DNA of 64,000 nucleotides from Halorubrum trapanicum (GCF_017873555.1 NZ_JAGGKE010000006.1:124001-188000), one strand, 5' to 3'; positions 39,736-48,188 are shown, numbered from the stretch's first letter. Made by a program: numbers and translations. The notes: generated from the sequence alone by a model not told the origin.

Positions 39736-40844
39736 CAGATTTCACCGAGGTTCGTCTTCTGTCGCATCAGGTAGAGGAAGTACGGTCCCCCGACGAGTCC
39801 GGTGATGACGCCCACCGGAAGCTGGGTCGGGTTCAGCGCCAATCGCGCGCCGACGTCGGCGCTGACGAGGAGCGCGGGACCGACGAACACGCACCCGATG
39901 AGGAGCGGTTTGTAGTCGCTGCCGACGAGGTTCCGAACCATATGCGGGACGATGAGACCCACGAACCCGACGAGACCGGCGACGGAGATCGCCGCCGAGG
40001 CACAGAGGATTCCGATCGCGGAGGCGCCGAACCGGACTTTCTCGATGGACATCCCCAGCGACTTCGCGGTGTCCTCGCCCAAGAGGAGGACGTTCAGCTG
40101 GCGCGAGATGAGGAGCGCGAGTCCCAACGCGAGCGTCGTGAACGGGAGGGCCAGTCGGACCTGCTCCCAGTCTTTCCCGATCAGCGACCCGGCCATCCAC
40201 GTCCGGGCGGACATGACCGTCGCGAGGTCGTCGATGAAGAAGAACAGGCCGCTCTGGACCGACCCGAACACGGTCCCGACGATGACGCCGGCGAGGACCA
40301 GCCGAACCGGACTGGCGCCGCTCTTCCACGCGATGGCGTAGACGAGGACGAACGCCACCGCCCCGCCGATCGACGCGAGTATCGGGAGGGCGGACGCCAT
40401 CGCCGGGAAGAACATCAGGACGACGATGATGACCAGCCCCGCTCCCTGACTGATCCCGAGGATGTACGGCGACGCCAGCTCGTTCCGCGTGATCGCCTGG
40501 AATATCGCCCCGGAGACGGCGAGGTTGGCGCCCACGAGGACGCCGACCAGAATCCGCGGGAGACGGATGTTCCAGACGACCAGCGTCTGCCGGCCGAACT
40601 CCGCGGGGAGCGACCGGCCGAGCAGGAACGTCTCCCACGCGCGGACGCTGAAGATGACGCTCGGGTCTAAGACCGTGCGCCACGCCTCGCCGAGCGTGAG
40701 CTGGTACGTGCCGAAGCTCACCTGCGCGAGGGTGGAGACGACCAGGACGGCGAGGCTGCCCAGCACCACCGTCACCAGCGACGGTGAGATCCAGTCGTAG
40801 GTGAACCGCTCAGAGACTTGCTTTCGAACTGACACTTCGGACAT
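39735..40844 (-). CDS. Siderophore ABC transporter permease (FecCD family)
   Basis: A 369-residue integral membrane protein with about ten helices. FecCD landmarks are LRLPRILVGVLVGANLAVSGAIFQAITRNELASPYILGISQGAGL, GKDWEQVRLALPF, and LCASAAISVAGLVGFVGLIVPHMVRNLVGSDYKPLL, the conserved GFIGLIVPH coupling region. It forms the channel through which the iron chelate passes after release by the binding protein. It lies 4 bp after the binding-protein gene and overlaps the ATPase gene, so the three form one operon. Confidence 0.93.
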   Translation of the reverse strand: MSEVSVRKQVSERFTYDWISPSLVTVVLGSLAVLVVSTLAQVSFGTYQLTLGEAWRTVLDPSVIFSVRAWETFLLGRSLPAEFGRQTLVVWNIRLPRILVGVLVGANLAVSGAIFQAITRNELASPYILGISQGAGLVIIVVLMFFPAMASALPILASIGGAVAFVLVYAIAWKSGASPVRLVLAGVIVGTVFGSVQSGLFFFIDDLATVMSARTWMAGSLIGKDWEQVRLALPFTTLALGLALLISRQLNVLLLGEDTAKSLGMSIEKVRFGASAIGILCASAAISVAGLVGFVGLIVPHMVRNLVGSDYKPLLIGCVFVGPALLVSADVGARLALNPTQLPVGVITGLVGGPYFLYLMRQKTNLGEI

Positions 40845-40848
40845 CTGG

Positions 40849-42039
40849 TCAGACGTTGCCGAGGATGATGTCGGTGAGCCGGTCCCGGTCGAACAGCTGC
40901 TCGTCCTCGGAGAGCTCGCCGACGGGACCGGGCCACTCGCCGAACTCCTCGGGGTAGATCTGCTTGGCGCCGGCCTCGAGCGAGAACAGCTCGATGATCG
41001 GTCCCATGAACGTCCCGGCGACGCGAACCACGTTCTCGTTCTGGATCGCCGTGAGCTGGCTCCCCTTGTTGTTGTTCTGGAAGCCGCTCAGGATCTGGTT
41101 CCGGAGCCGGTCGTAGGTCCCCCGCGACAGCGACGGTTCGACGATGTAGTCCGGATCCACCTGTAGGAGCGCCTCGTACCCGACCTGGCCGTCGACGCTC
41201 ATGTCCGCGAACGCGTCTTTCACGCCCAGCTGGCGGAGCGTGTGCGTGTCCTTGCGCTTCCCGTTGATGTTCGCGGGGGTGAAGTTCCCGCTGTCCGGCT
41301 GGATACCGTTGATGAGCAGCGTCGCGGTGGGACGCTCCTCCTCCGGCGGGAGCCGCGACTGCACCTCGTCGAGGACCTCGTTGTGGAACTGTTCCCACGC
41401 CGCGAACTGCTCTTGGCGCTGGAAGATCTGGGCGACCTTCTCGAAGGCCTCGTACATGTCGTAGTACGGGTCTTCGCCCATGATCGGCGTGTGGAGCTGC
41501 GAGCCGAGGAACGGGGCCACGTTGTTCGCGATCTCCTGGATGTCCTGGTCGTTCCAGTCCGCCCAGTACTCCATGTGCCGCGGGTCCACGAGGATGACGT
41601 CCGGATCGACCTGGTAGAACGTCTCCTTGGAGTAGTTGCTGCGCCCCTCGACCTGCGTGATCTCGTCGGGGTTCCACTCGACGCCGGGCAACAGGTCGTA
41701 GAACTTGGTGTTCGGCGAGATGAACCCGCCCGTCGCCTTCGGCGCGATGTTGAACGCCATCCCGAAGTCGATCCAGTTCTGCGTCAGGTACGTCTCCGGC
41801 ACCTCCTCGAAGGTGTGGCTGCCGTAGGGCTGGACCGTGACGCTGTACGAATCCGACTCCGACTCCGAATCCGACTCCGACGACGTCTCGCTTTCCGTCT
41901 CGTTTTCCTGCTGTTGCCCGGTCGTGTCGTTCTCGGACGCCGGCTGCGAGTTTCCGGCGTCACTCGAATCGGAAGTACATCCTGCGACACCGCCTGCGAA
42001 CAGGCTGCCGCTGACGGCCAAATACTTTCGTCTCTGCAT
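40849..42039 (-). CDS. Siderophore-binding lipoprotein (Tat/lipobox) of the ABC importer
   Basis: A 396-residue precursor. RRKYLAVSGSLFAGGVAGC is a Tat signal with a lipobox, so Cys21 would be lipid-anchored. A Ser/Glu/Asp-rich linker (residues 22-66) separates it from a two-lobe helical-backbone metal receptor (VEGRSNYSKETFYQVDPDVILVDPRHMEYWADW in lobe one, VGYEALLQVDPDYIVEPSLSRGTYDRLRNQILSGFQ in lobe two). It captures an iron chelate outside the cell and delivers it to the FecCD permease. It is first in the operon and its promoter holds an iron-type box. Confidence 0.92.
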   Translation of the reverse strand: MQRRKYLAVSGSLFAGGVAGCTSDSSDAGNSQPASENDTTGQQQENETESETSSESDSESESDSYSVTVQPYGSHTFEEVPETYLTQNWIDFGMAFNIAPKATGGFISPNTKFYDLLPGVEWNPDEITQVEGRSNYSKETFYQVDPDVILVDPRHMEYWADWNDQDIQEIANNVAPFLGSQLHTPIMGEDPYYDMYEAFEKVAQIFQRQEQFAAWEQFHNEVLDEVQSRLPPEEERPTATLLINGIQPDSGNFTPANINGKRKDTHTLRQLGVKDAFADMSVDGQVGYEALLQVDPDYIVEPSLSRGTYDRLRNQILSGFQNNNKGSQLTAIQNENVVRVAGTFMGPIIELFSLEAGAKQIYPEEFGEWPGPVGELSEDEQLFDRDRLTDIILGNV

Positions 42040-42045
42040 GCGGCT

Positions 42046-42069
42046 TTAGGTTGGCCTAAACCAAAATAG
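42046..42069 (-). promoter_or_regulatory. Promoter of the siderophore operon with an iron-type box
   Basis: Read on the plus strand, TTAGGTTGGCCTAA (42046-42059) extends to TTTAGG-TTGG-CCTAAA. On the gene strand a TATA-like CTATTTTGG precedes it (42069-42061) and ATG 42039 follows about 7 nt after it. Geometry and sequence duplicate the box before the FilR1-type gene, pointing to one shared regulator, most simply a DtxR-family repressor. Confidence 0.7.
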
Positions 42070-42214
42070 TATTTCGGTGGTTGTCGAGTGTTCACGGCGT
42101 GATACAGCCGATCAGGCGCTGTTGATGACCCTCTGTCTCCCGATCGCTCCGCTCACGGCGGTCCCGCCGAAAGCGTTCCGGCGGGGACGACGATCGGCTG
42201 GGGACTCCCCGCGG

Positions 42215-42481
42215 TCAGAACGCGCTCTCGCCGACCGTCTTCCGGTAGGTCGCTCGCCCGGTGTGGGTCGCGTCGTCCCACGACTCCACGTCGACGATGA
42301 TCCGGGTGTCGACCGCGTCCACCGGCGCGCCCTCGATCCGCAGCGTCGAGTCGCCGATTCGGGCGACGTGGTCGCCGTCCCCCTCGCCGGTCACCATCAC
42401 TTCGAGGGCGTTGCCCGCCGCGTAGTCCGGCGTCGACCCCCGGAACGACCAGCCCGCGAGGAACTTGTCGAAGACGCTCAT
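42215..42481 (-). CDS. Small unknown protein coupled to the NhaC antiporter
   Basis: An 88-residue soluble protein: MSVFDKFLAGWSFRGSTPDYAAGNALEVMVTGEGDGDHVARIGDSTLRIEGAPVDAVDTRIIVDVESWDDATHTGRATYRKTVGESAF. It looks like a small all-beta domain, possibly OB-like (HVARIGDSTLRIEGAP, TRIIVDVESWDDATHTGRATY). Its ATG overlaps the antiporter stop by 4 nt (ATGA), which is strong evidence for coupled translation and perhaps a regulatory or accessory role for the antiporter. No named family is recognised. Confidence 0.75.
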   Translation of the reverse strand: MSVFDKFLAGWSFRGSTPDYAAGNALEVMVTGEGDGDHVARIGDSTLRIEGAPVDAVDTRIIVDVESWDDATHTGRATYRKTVGESAF

Positions 42482-44037
42482 GCGCGCGACACCTCCTCGG
42501 AGACGCGGTCGGGAATGTACTCCCGCCCGAAGCCGGTGATCGCGGCGAGGACGAATATCGCCACGAGGAACCAGCCGTGGAAGACGTACGGGACGACCTC
42601 GATCGGGTTGACGACCATCTCGGAGCCGTACTGGGCGCCGAGACCGTCGGGACCGACCATCACCTGGTACCCCACCAGCACGCCGCCCGCCCACGGGAAG
42701 ATGTAGCCGAGCGCGGAGGTGTTCGCGTCGAGGATGTTCGCCCGCCGGTAGCCGTTGATGTTGAACTTCTCGCCGATCCGGGCGACGTACGGGGCGATCG
42801 CGATCTCCGCGGCGGTGTTGATCGTGATCATCCCGTTGATCGTCGCGGTGCCGAGGACCATCGTCAGCTCGGCCCGGCGGACGGTGGTCGCGACGGAGTT
42901 CAACAGGAACTCCAGGATCGCCTCGAAGCCGCCGCCGCGGATCATGATCTGCGCCATCGACACGATCAAAAGCGTCAACACGATGAGCGGGAAGAAGCCG
43001 GTCGCGCCCGTGTAGAGGCTCCCGCCAACGCCCGTGGTCTCGCCGACCGCGACGAACGGGAGCGCGGTGAACGTCCCGGCCTCGCTCACGGTGAACACGA
43101 GGATGTCGCTCACCGACGAGAGTCCGAACAGGAGGTTGAACGCGACGGCGACGACGATCCCCCACGAGATCGCCTCGACGATGTGCCGGCCCGCGACCGC
43201 CGTCGCGATCACGACGCCCATCGAGATCAAGTGGACCAGCCCCGGCGCGGCCGCGTCGAGTTCGGCCGCGCCCTCGAGGCTCGCGCCCGGCAGCACCGAG
43301 CCCATGATCAGATAGGCGACGAACGCGGGAACCGCGGCGAGGATCGCGTACTTGAACCGCGAGGCGACGACGCCGCCGATGTCGGCGTCCTGCGTCACCG
43401 CGCTCACGATGGTCGTGTCGCTGACGGGCGCGAGGTTGTCGCCGAAGACGGCGCCCGAGAGGATCGCGGCGAACAGCAGCACCGGGTTCGCGCCGAGGAG
43501 GACCCCGGCCGGGAAAAAGAGGGTCACGAACGCGATGGTGGCGCCGTACCCCGTCCCGATCCCGGTCGCGAGCAGTCCACAGAGAACGAACGCGGCCGCC
43601 GGGAACGTCGCCCCGCCCACGTTCAACGCGTCGGCGGCGTAGATGAGCCCGTTGACGAACCCGCCGACCTGTAGCGTGTCGGCGAACATCCCGGCCCACA
43701 GCCACGCGACGATCGCCGTGGCGGCGACGCGCTGGGTCATCCCCTCGAAGATGGTGTCCGCGTACGTCTTCCAGTTCCCGCGCACGAAGAACATCCCGAG
43801 GATCGTCCCGATCAGTGCCCCGATCACCAGCCCGTCCGCGCCGCCGACCCCGAGGACCCCGCTCTGGAAGATCGCCCAGCAGATGAAGAAGACGAGCGGG
43901 ACCGTGCTCGCCCACTTGCCGCCGCGGAACTCGATCCGTGGGCCGTCGTCCCGCTCGTCATCGACGCCGAACTCGCTGCCGTCGGGCGGCTCCCCGCCGT
44001 CGGTCGCGGGCGGGGACGCGTCTCTCGTTTCGGTCAT
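42478..44037 (-). CDS. nhaC: NhaC-family Na+/H+ antiporter
   Basis: A 519-residue membrane protein with an acidic 40-residue N-terminus and about 12-13 helices. NhaC-type motifs include GTGYGATIAFVTLFFPAGVLLGANPVLLFAAILSGAVFGDNLAPVSDTTIVSA and the later NTAAEIAIAPYVARIGEKFNINGYRRANILDANTSALGYIFPW. It should export sodium in exchange for protons, essential in a high-salt habitat; an amino-acid or organic-acid exchange role is possible for this superfamily. It is first in an operon with the 88-residue protein. Confidence 0.88.
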   Translation of the reverse strand: MTETRDASPPATDGGEPPDGSEFGVDDERDDGPRIEFRGGKWASTVPLVFFICWAIFQSGVLGVGGADGLVIGALIGTILGMFFVRGNWKTYADTIFEGMTQRVAATAIVAWLWAGMFADTLQVGGFVNGLIYAADALNVGGATFPAAAFVLCGLLATGIGTGYGATIAFVTLFFPAGVLLGANPVLLFAAILSGAVFGDNLAPVSDTTIVSAVTQDADIGGVVASRFKYAILAAVPAFVAYLIMGSVLPGASLEGAAELDAAAPGLVHLISMGVVIATAVAGRHIVEAISWGIVVAVAFNLLFGLSSVSDILVFTVSEAGTFTALPFVAVGETTGVGGSLYTGATGFFPLIVLTLLIVSMAQIMIRGGGFEAILEFLLNSVATTVRRAELTMVLGTATINGMITINTAAEIAIAPYVARIGEKFNINGYRRANILDANTSALGYIFPWAGGVLVGYQVMVGPDGLGAQYGSEMVVNPIEVVPYVFHGWFLVAIFVLAAITGFGREYIPDRVSEEVSRA

Positions 44038-44189
44038 CTGTCGTTCACACGCCTCCGCATACTGACAACCTACCTAAACCTTCGTTTCCGGGGATATTTC
44101 GCCCGGAACAAAAACGGACGGCGCGGAACGACCCCGCAAACGGGGTGGGTGTGCGGACGCGTCCGCCGTTTCGGGCCACAAGAACACGC

Positions 44190-44426
44190 TTAAGAACCCC
44201 GGCGACGACGGCTCATACGGGAACAGCACAGCTGCAGATCCGACGTGCTGGGGGTCTTTTCGCCCTCGGCTTGGGAATGTAGCAGTGCGCCGACGCCTCC
44301 GGCGTCGCGGTCGGGCGGTCCGCTCGCGCGGACCGTCCGCTCGGATCGCTCGGTCCGCGAGCGGTCCGTAGCCGCGCCGCGCGGAGTCGCGGTCACGTTG
44401 CGGTTGTGCCGTTCCAATTTCAGACA
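44190..44426 (+). promoter_or_regulatory. Promoter and structured leader of the rps15 operon
   Basis: A TATA-like CTTAAGA at about 44190 predicts a start near 44220 and a leader of about 200 nt, long for haloarchaea. Three hairpins follow one another: CGACGCC-TCC-GGCGTCG (44291-44307), CGGTCCG-N6-CGGACCG (44316-44335), and an 11-bp stem with one G-U pair (44342-44352 with 44358-44368). Another AT-rich patch just before ATG 44427 (TTCCAATTTC) could allow a second start. The leader could mediate control by a ribosomal protein. The stretch 44038-44190 holds only the nhaC promoter region. Confidence 0.5.
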
Positions 44427-44894
44427 ATGGCACGAATGCACACGCGCCGTCGCGGTTCGTCCGGTTCGGACAAGCCGGCGACGGACGAGACCCCGGAGTG
44501 GAGCGACGTCGACGCCGAGGACATCGAGTCCCGCGTCGTCGAACTGGCGGAGCAGGGCCACGACCCCAGCGTCATCGGCCTCAAGCTGCGCGACGAGGGC
44601 GTCAAGGGCGTCCCGATCCCGGACGTGAAGCTGGCGACCGGGAAGAAAGTCACCGAGATCCTCGAGGAACACGACGCCGACGCCGACATCCCCGAGGACC
44701 TCCGCAACCTCATGTCGCAGGCGATCCGCCTGCGCGAGCACATGGAGGAGAACGGGCAGGACCACCAGAACAAGCGCGCGCTCCAGAACACGGAGTCGAA
44801 GATCCGCCGCCTCGCGAACTACTACCGCGGCGACGAGATCGACGAGGAGTTCACGTACACCTACGAGAACGCCGTCGAGTACCTCGAGGAGTAA
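44427..44894 (+). CDS. rps15: 30S ribosomal protein S15 (archaeal/eukaryotic uS15)
   Basis: A 155-residue protein starting MARMHTRRRGSSGSDKP, the standard archaeal uS15 start. DIESRVVELAEQGHDPSVIGLKLRDEGVKGVPIPDVKLATGKKVTEILEEH is the archaeal N-terminal extension, and LRNLMSQAIRLREHMEENGQDHQNKRALQNTESKIRRLANYYR is the 16S-rRNA-binding helical domain. It binds the central domain of 16S rRNA early in assembly. An in-frame ATG seven codons earlier is rejected. It heads the operon rps15, DHH, pcc1, rps3ae. Confidence 0.97.
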   Translation: MARMHTRRRGSSGSDKPATDETPEWSDVDAEDIESRVVELAEQGHDPSVIGLKLRDEGVKGVPIPDVKLATGKKVTEILEEHDADADIPEDLRNLMSQAIRLREHMEENGQDHQNKRALQNTESKIRRLANYYRGDEIDEEFTYTYENAVEYLEE

Positions 44895-44934
44895 CGCGGC
44901 TTAACGCGGCGACAGATTATACGTCCACCCACCC

Positions 44935-46224
44935 ATGACCGAAGCGACGTCCGCCACGCCCGCCCCCGACGCGCTCGCCGGCGTCCTCGCAGACGCGCCG
45001 TTCGTCCGGCTCGTCGCGACCGACGACGGCGACGCGCTCGCGGCCGCGGGGCTGCTCGCGCGAGCGCTCCGAGCGACGGGCACGCCGTTTCAGGCGCGCG
45101 TCGACCCCGACCCGGTCCCCGACGACGTCGACGACGGCGTCGCGGTGACCGTCGGCGTCGACCGCGGCCCGCACGCGCTCGACGGCGGGGGGCAGCCGGC
45201 CAGCGCGGCGGCCTTCGCGGTCGCCCGCGCGCTCGGCGTCGAACCCGATCCGGTCGTCGCGCTGGCCGGCGTCGTCGCGGCCGGGTCGATCCCCGGCGCC
45301 GACGGCTCCGGCGACGCGCTCGACGCCGCGGAACGGGCCGGCCGTGTCGAGCGGCGGCCCGGCGTCGCGCTTCCGGTCTCCGGTGGAAACGCGGACGGCG
45401 ACGAGACCGACGGCGCGGACGCCGCGCCCTCGCGCGCCGAGGCCCTCGCGGCCTCGACGCTCGCGTCGACGCGGTACTCCGGCGACCCAGAGGCGGCGCG
45501 CGACGCGCTCGCCCCGCTGGGACTGCCGGCCGACCCCGACGCCGACGACCGCCGGCGCTTCGCGTCGCTGGTCGCGGTCGACGCGGTCGACGGCGACGAC
45601 GCCAGCGATCGCGCGGCCTCGGCGGTCGAGCGCGCACTCCGCCCGTACGCGACCGACGGCCCGTTCGAGACGGTCGGCGGCTACGCCGACGTGCTCGACG
45701 CGCTCGCCCGGGAGGCGCCCGGGACGGGCATCTCGCTCGCGCTCGCGAGCGACCCGGACGCGTCGCTCCGGACGGCCGCGCTCGACGCGTGGCGCCGCCA
45801 CGGACTGGCGGCCCACCGCGCGCTCGACGCCGCGACTGTTGGCCGGTACGACGGCTGCGTCGTCGCCCGCGTCGACGCGTCTCCGACGGTCCTGCCGACG
45901 GTCGCCCGGCTCGTCCGGGACTTCCGATCGCCGGAGCCGGTCGCGGTCGCGCTCGACGAGAGCGCGGGGCGGCTCGCGGCCGCCGCGACCGCCGGCGGTG
46001 GGCGCGCAGCGGGCGACGCGGTCGCCGGTGGGGGCCGCGCAGCGGGCGACGCGGCCGCCGACCCGATCGGACTCGGCGACGCCTGCCGGACCGCCGCCGG
46101 CGAGGTCGGCGGCCGTGGCTGGGGGACCCCCCAACGCGGCGGGATCGCCGTCGAACCGGACGCGAGCGATACGGGCGACCCCGACATCACGGCGGCGCTG
46201 GCCGCGCTCCGGGAGGCGATCTGA
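44935..46224 (+). CDS. DHH-type, RecJ-like protein of the rps15 operon
   Basis: A 429-residue protein, Asp/Ala-rich. In haloarchaea this locus carries a RecJ-like DHH-family exonuclease homologue, and segments such as VRLVATDDGDALAAAGLLARALRATGTPFQARV and VAVTVGVDRGP suit a DHH fold with motif residues partly lost: no DHH triad is visible. The middle holds VDAVDGDDASDR and the C-terminus a Gly/Ala repeat (AGGGRAAGDAVAGGGRAAGDAA). It may be a non-catalytic partner for replication or tRNA modification, as archaeal GINS-associated RecJ relatives are. It sits 40 bp after rps15. Confidence 0.7.
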   Translation: MTEATSATPAPDALAGVLADAPFVRLVATDDGDALAAAGLLARALRATGTPFQARVDPDPVPDDVDDGVAVTVGVDRGPHALDGGGQPASAAAFAVARALGVEPDPVVALAGVVAAGSIPGADGSGDALDAAERAGRVERRPGVALPVSGGNADGDETDGADAAPSRAEALAASTLASTRYSGDPEAARDALAPLGLPADPDADDRRRFASLVAVDAVDGDDASDRAASAVERALRPYATDGPFETVGGYADVLDALAREAPGTGISLALASDPDASLRTAALDAWRRHGLAAHRALDAATVGRYDGCVVARVDASPTVLPTVARLVRDFRSPEPVAVALDESAGRLAAAATAGGGRAAGDAVAGGGRAAGDAAADPIGLGDACRTAAGEVGGRGWGTPQRGGIAVEPDASDTGDPDITAALAALREAI

Positions 46225-46225
46225 G

Positions 46226-46594
46226 ATGATCGACGACGCCGCGCCGTCGCCCGCGAACGACGCCGACCGGACCGCGACGGTCCGGACCGAGCACGCCGAC
46301 GCCGCGACGGTCGCGGCCGCGCTCGGGCCGGACGAGACCGACTCGATGCGCACGCGCGTCGACGGCGACGTCGTCGCCTGTACCGTCGCGCGACCGACGA
46401 CCGGGGGACTCCAGTCGACGCTGGACGACCATCTCGTGAACCTGCGCGTCGCCGACAGCGTCATCGAGCGCGGTCGGGCGCACGCCGACCGAGATTCGCC
46501 GCGAACCGACGCCGCGGACGCCGACTCCATCGACACTCTCGACTCCGCAGACGAACCGCAGACGACCGACACCGACACACAATCCGACACATGA
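46226..46594 (+). CDS. pcc1: KEOPS complex subunit Pcc1
   Basis: A 122-residue protein. The Pcc1 fold covers residues 14-82: RTATVRTEHADAATVAAALGPDETDSMRTRVDGDVVACTVARPTTGGLQSTLDDHLVNLRVADSVIE, with the family's beta-alpha-beta start and the LxxTLDDhLxNLxVA helix that makes the dimer and Kae1 contact. KEOPS installs t6A at position 37 of ANN-reading tRNAs. The last 35 residues are Asp/Thr-rich and probably disordered. Its stop overlaps the rps3ae ATG by 4 nt. Confidence 0.88.
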   Translation: MIDDAAPSPANDADRTATVRTEHADAATVAAALGPDETDSMRTRVDGDVVACTVARPTTGGLQSTLDDHLVNLRVADSVIERGRAHADRDSPRTDAADADSIDTLDSADEPQTTDTDTQSDT

Positions 46595-47238
46595 GCGAAC
46601 GATCCGTATCCAAGAGCAGAGAACAGAAGCGCTGGTACAACGTGCTGGCGCCCGAACAGTTCGACCGACAGGAGCTCGGCGAGACCCTCGCCGAGGAGCC
46701 CCAGCAGGTCGTCGGCCGCACGATCACGACGACCCTCGATCAGCTGACGGGCGACTCCAACGCGAACAACACGAAGCTGACCTTCAAGATCACCGACGTG
46801 GGCAGCGACTCGGCGTACACCGAGTTCATCAAGTACGAGCTGACGCGCGATTACCTGCGCTCGCTCGTCCGCCGCGGCGCCTCGAAGGTCGAGGCGTCGA
46901 TCACGGTGCTGACGACGGACGACTACCGCGTCCGCGTCCAGCCCGTCGCCCTGACGACGAAGAAGGCCGATCGCTCGCAGGAGAAGGCGATCCGCCGCGT
47001 GATGATCGACAAGGTCCACGCCGCCGCCGAGGAGCGCACCTTCGAGGCGTTCGTCGACGCGATCGTCGACGGGAACCTCTCGTCGGCCATCTACGGCGAC
47101 GCCAAGGAGATCTACCCGCTGCGCCGCGTCGAGGTCCAGAAGCTGACCCTCGAAGCGCGCCCGTCCGAGGTCGCCGCCGAGGAGGAGACCGCCGTCGACG
47201 TCGACGCCGACGAAGTCGCGGTCGACGCCGACGAGTAA
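46591..47238 (+). CDS. rps3ae: 30S ribosomal protein S3Ae (eS1)
   Basis: A 215-residue protein. It starts MSERSVSKSREQKRWYNVLAPEQFDRQELGETLAEEPQQVVGRTITTTLDQLTGDSNANNTKLTFKITDV, nearly identical to the archaeal eS1 pattern, and continues with RDYLRSLVRRGASKVEASITVLTTDDYRVRVQPVALTTKKADRSQEKAIRRVM. The acidic tail VDVDADEVAVDADE is a haloarchaeal feature. It binds the 30S platform near the mRNA exit. It closes the rps15 operon, with ATGA overlap to pcc1. Confidence 0.97.
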   Translation: MSERSVSKSREQKRWYNVLAPEQFDRQELGETLAEEPQQVVGRTITTTLDQLTGDSNANNTKLTFKITDVGSDSAYTEFIKYELTRDYLRSLVRRGASKVEASITVLTTDDYRVRVQPVALTTKKADRSQEKAIRRVMIDKVHAAAEERTFEAFVDAIVDGNLSSAIYGDAKEIYPLRRVEVQKLTLEARPSEVAAEEETAVDVDADEVAVDADE

Positions 47239-47296
47239 CGACTCGTCCGACCGACGCGACCCGTTTTGCGTTTATCGACCGCGTAGCGGCCGGGCC

Positions 47297-47345
47297 GTCG
47301 AGCCGCATCGCGCGGTCCCGCTGTCGAGCCGCATCGCGCGGTCCC
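47297..47345. repeat. Tandem 26-bp direct repeat downstream of rps3ae
   Basis: A 23-bp sequence starting GTCGAGCCGCATCGCGC occurs at 47297-47319 and again at 47323-47345, a period of 26 bp with only the 3-bp spacer differing. It fills most of the gap between rps3ae and the broken acetyltransferase gene, which converge here. A terminator or simple duplication are both possible. Confidence 0.6.
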
Positions 47346-47349
47346 ACCG

Positions 47350-47822
47350 TCAGACATCCGAGACAGAGAGCGTCATCTGCCGGCGATACGGCTCGAATCC
47401 CCACCTCTCGTAGAACGCTGTCGCTCGCTCGTTATCGACGTCGAGTCGGAGTTCGCCGCAGTCGCGTTCGCGGGCGTCGGCGGCCGCGCGCTCCAGCAGG
47501 TCGGTCCGCGAGTCCGGAGTCGCGGTACGGATCCGCCACGTAGATGTCTCCAATCACGAGCCGGTCGGGGCGGTCGAACACCTCCGGGGCACTCGTCGAC
47601 GCTCGTCGAGGGGAACGCCGCGAGATCGCGGTCCGGGTCGGGAACCCCGACCGGCGCGGGATCCTCGGGGTCGAGGCGTTCGGGGTCGGCGTCGCTGGGG
47701 TCGGCCTCCGGATCGACCGCGACGACCCACGTCCGACAGTCGTCGTTCTCGCGGAGCAGGTCGAGCCGGAACGCGGTCTCCGCCGCGATCAGTTCCTCGT
47801 CGGACCGGTCGGCGAGCGGCAT
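47350..47822 (-). pseudogene. GNAT-family acetyltransferase with two frameshifts
   Basis: The start at 47822 gives MPLADRSDEELIAAETAFRLDLLRENDDCRTWVVAVDPEADPS..AAFPSTSVDECP. An extra base at about 47583-47588 moves the sense into a second frame, VFDRPDRLVIGDIYVADPYRDSGLAD, and another extra base at about 47495-47500 into a third, LLERAAADARERDCGELRLDVDNERATAFYERWGFEPYRRQMTL. Together these make a complete GNAT domain (RDSGLADRLLE is the acetyl-CoA loop, NERATAFYERWGF the end). The span is 3n+2, matching two one-base insertions. It would acetylate an amine with acetyl-CoA if intact. Confidence 0.72.
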
Positions 47823-47909
47823 ACCCTTTCGGGTCGCGTGCGACTCGTCCGCGTCCGTCGATATCCCGGAGACGAAAGCTTGAAACGCCGCTCGCCCGAC
47901 CTCTCGGGT

Positions 47910-48188
47910 ATGGAACTGCGGGTCATCGAGAAGACCGACACGGAGCTCAACATCGAGATCGCGGGCGAGGATCACACGTTCATGAACGTGCTAAAGGGCG
48001 CCCTGCTGGAGTCGGAGGACGTTGCGGCCGCGACCTACGACGTGAACCCCGAGCAGTCGGGCGGCCAGACCGAGCCGGTCCTCACCGTCAAGTCGGAGGA
48101 GGAGGACCCGCTCGACGTGCTCGCGGACGCCGCCGAGTCGATCACCGAGCGCACGGACGCGCTGCGCGACGCGGTCCGCGCGGCCTGA
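47910..48188 (+). CDS. rpoL: DNA-directed RNA polymerase subunit L (Rpo11)
   Basis: A 92-residue protein starting MELRVIEKTDTELNIEIAGEDHTFMNVLKGALLESEDVAAATYDVNPEQSGGQTEPVLTVKSEE, the whole Rpb11/Rpo11 fold. EDHTFMNVLKGALLE is the family hallmark. It pairs with Rpo3 to start polymerase assembly. The long open frame before ATG 47910 is an artefact of high GC. It is transcribed alone, divergent from the broken acetyltransferase gene, with GAAAGCTTGAAA about 30 nt before the ATG as the likely promoter. Confidence 0.95.
   Translation: MELRVIEKTDTELNIEIAGEDHTFMNVLKGALLESEDVAAATYDVNPEQSGGQTEPVLTVKSEEEDPLDVLADAAESITERTDALRDAVRAA

Noticed and set aside
44050-44090. TTTAGGTAGGTTG upstream of nhaC as another iron box
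   Set aside because: Only one half-site resembles the TTAGG-N4-CCTAA box; the second half is absent.
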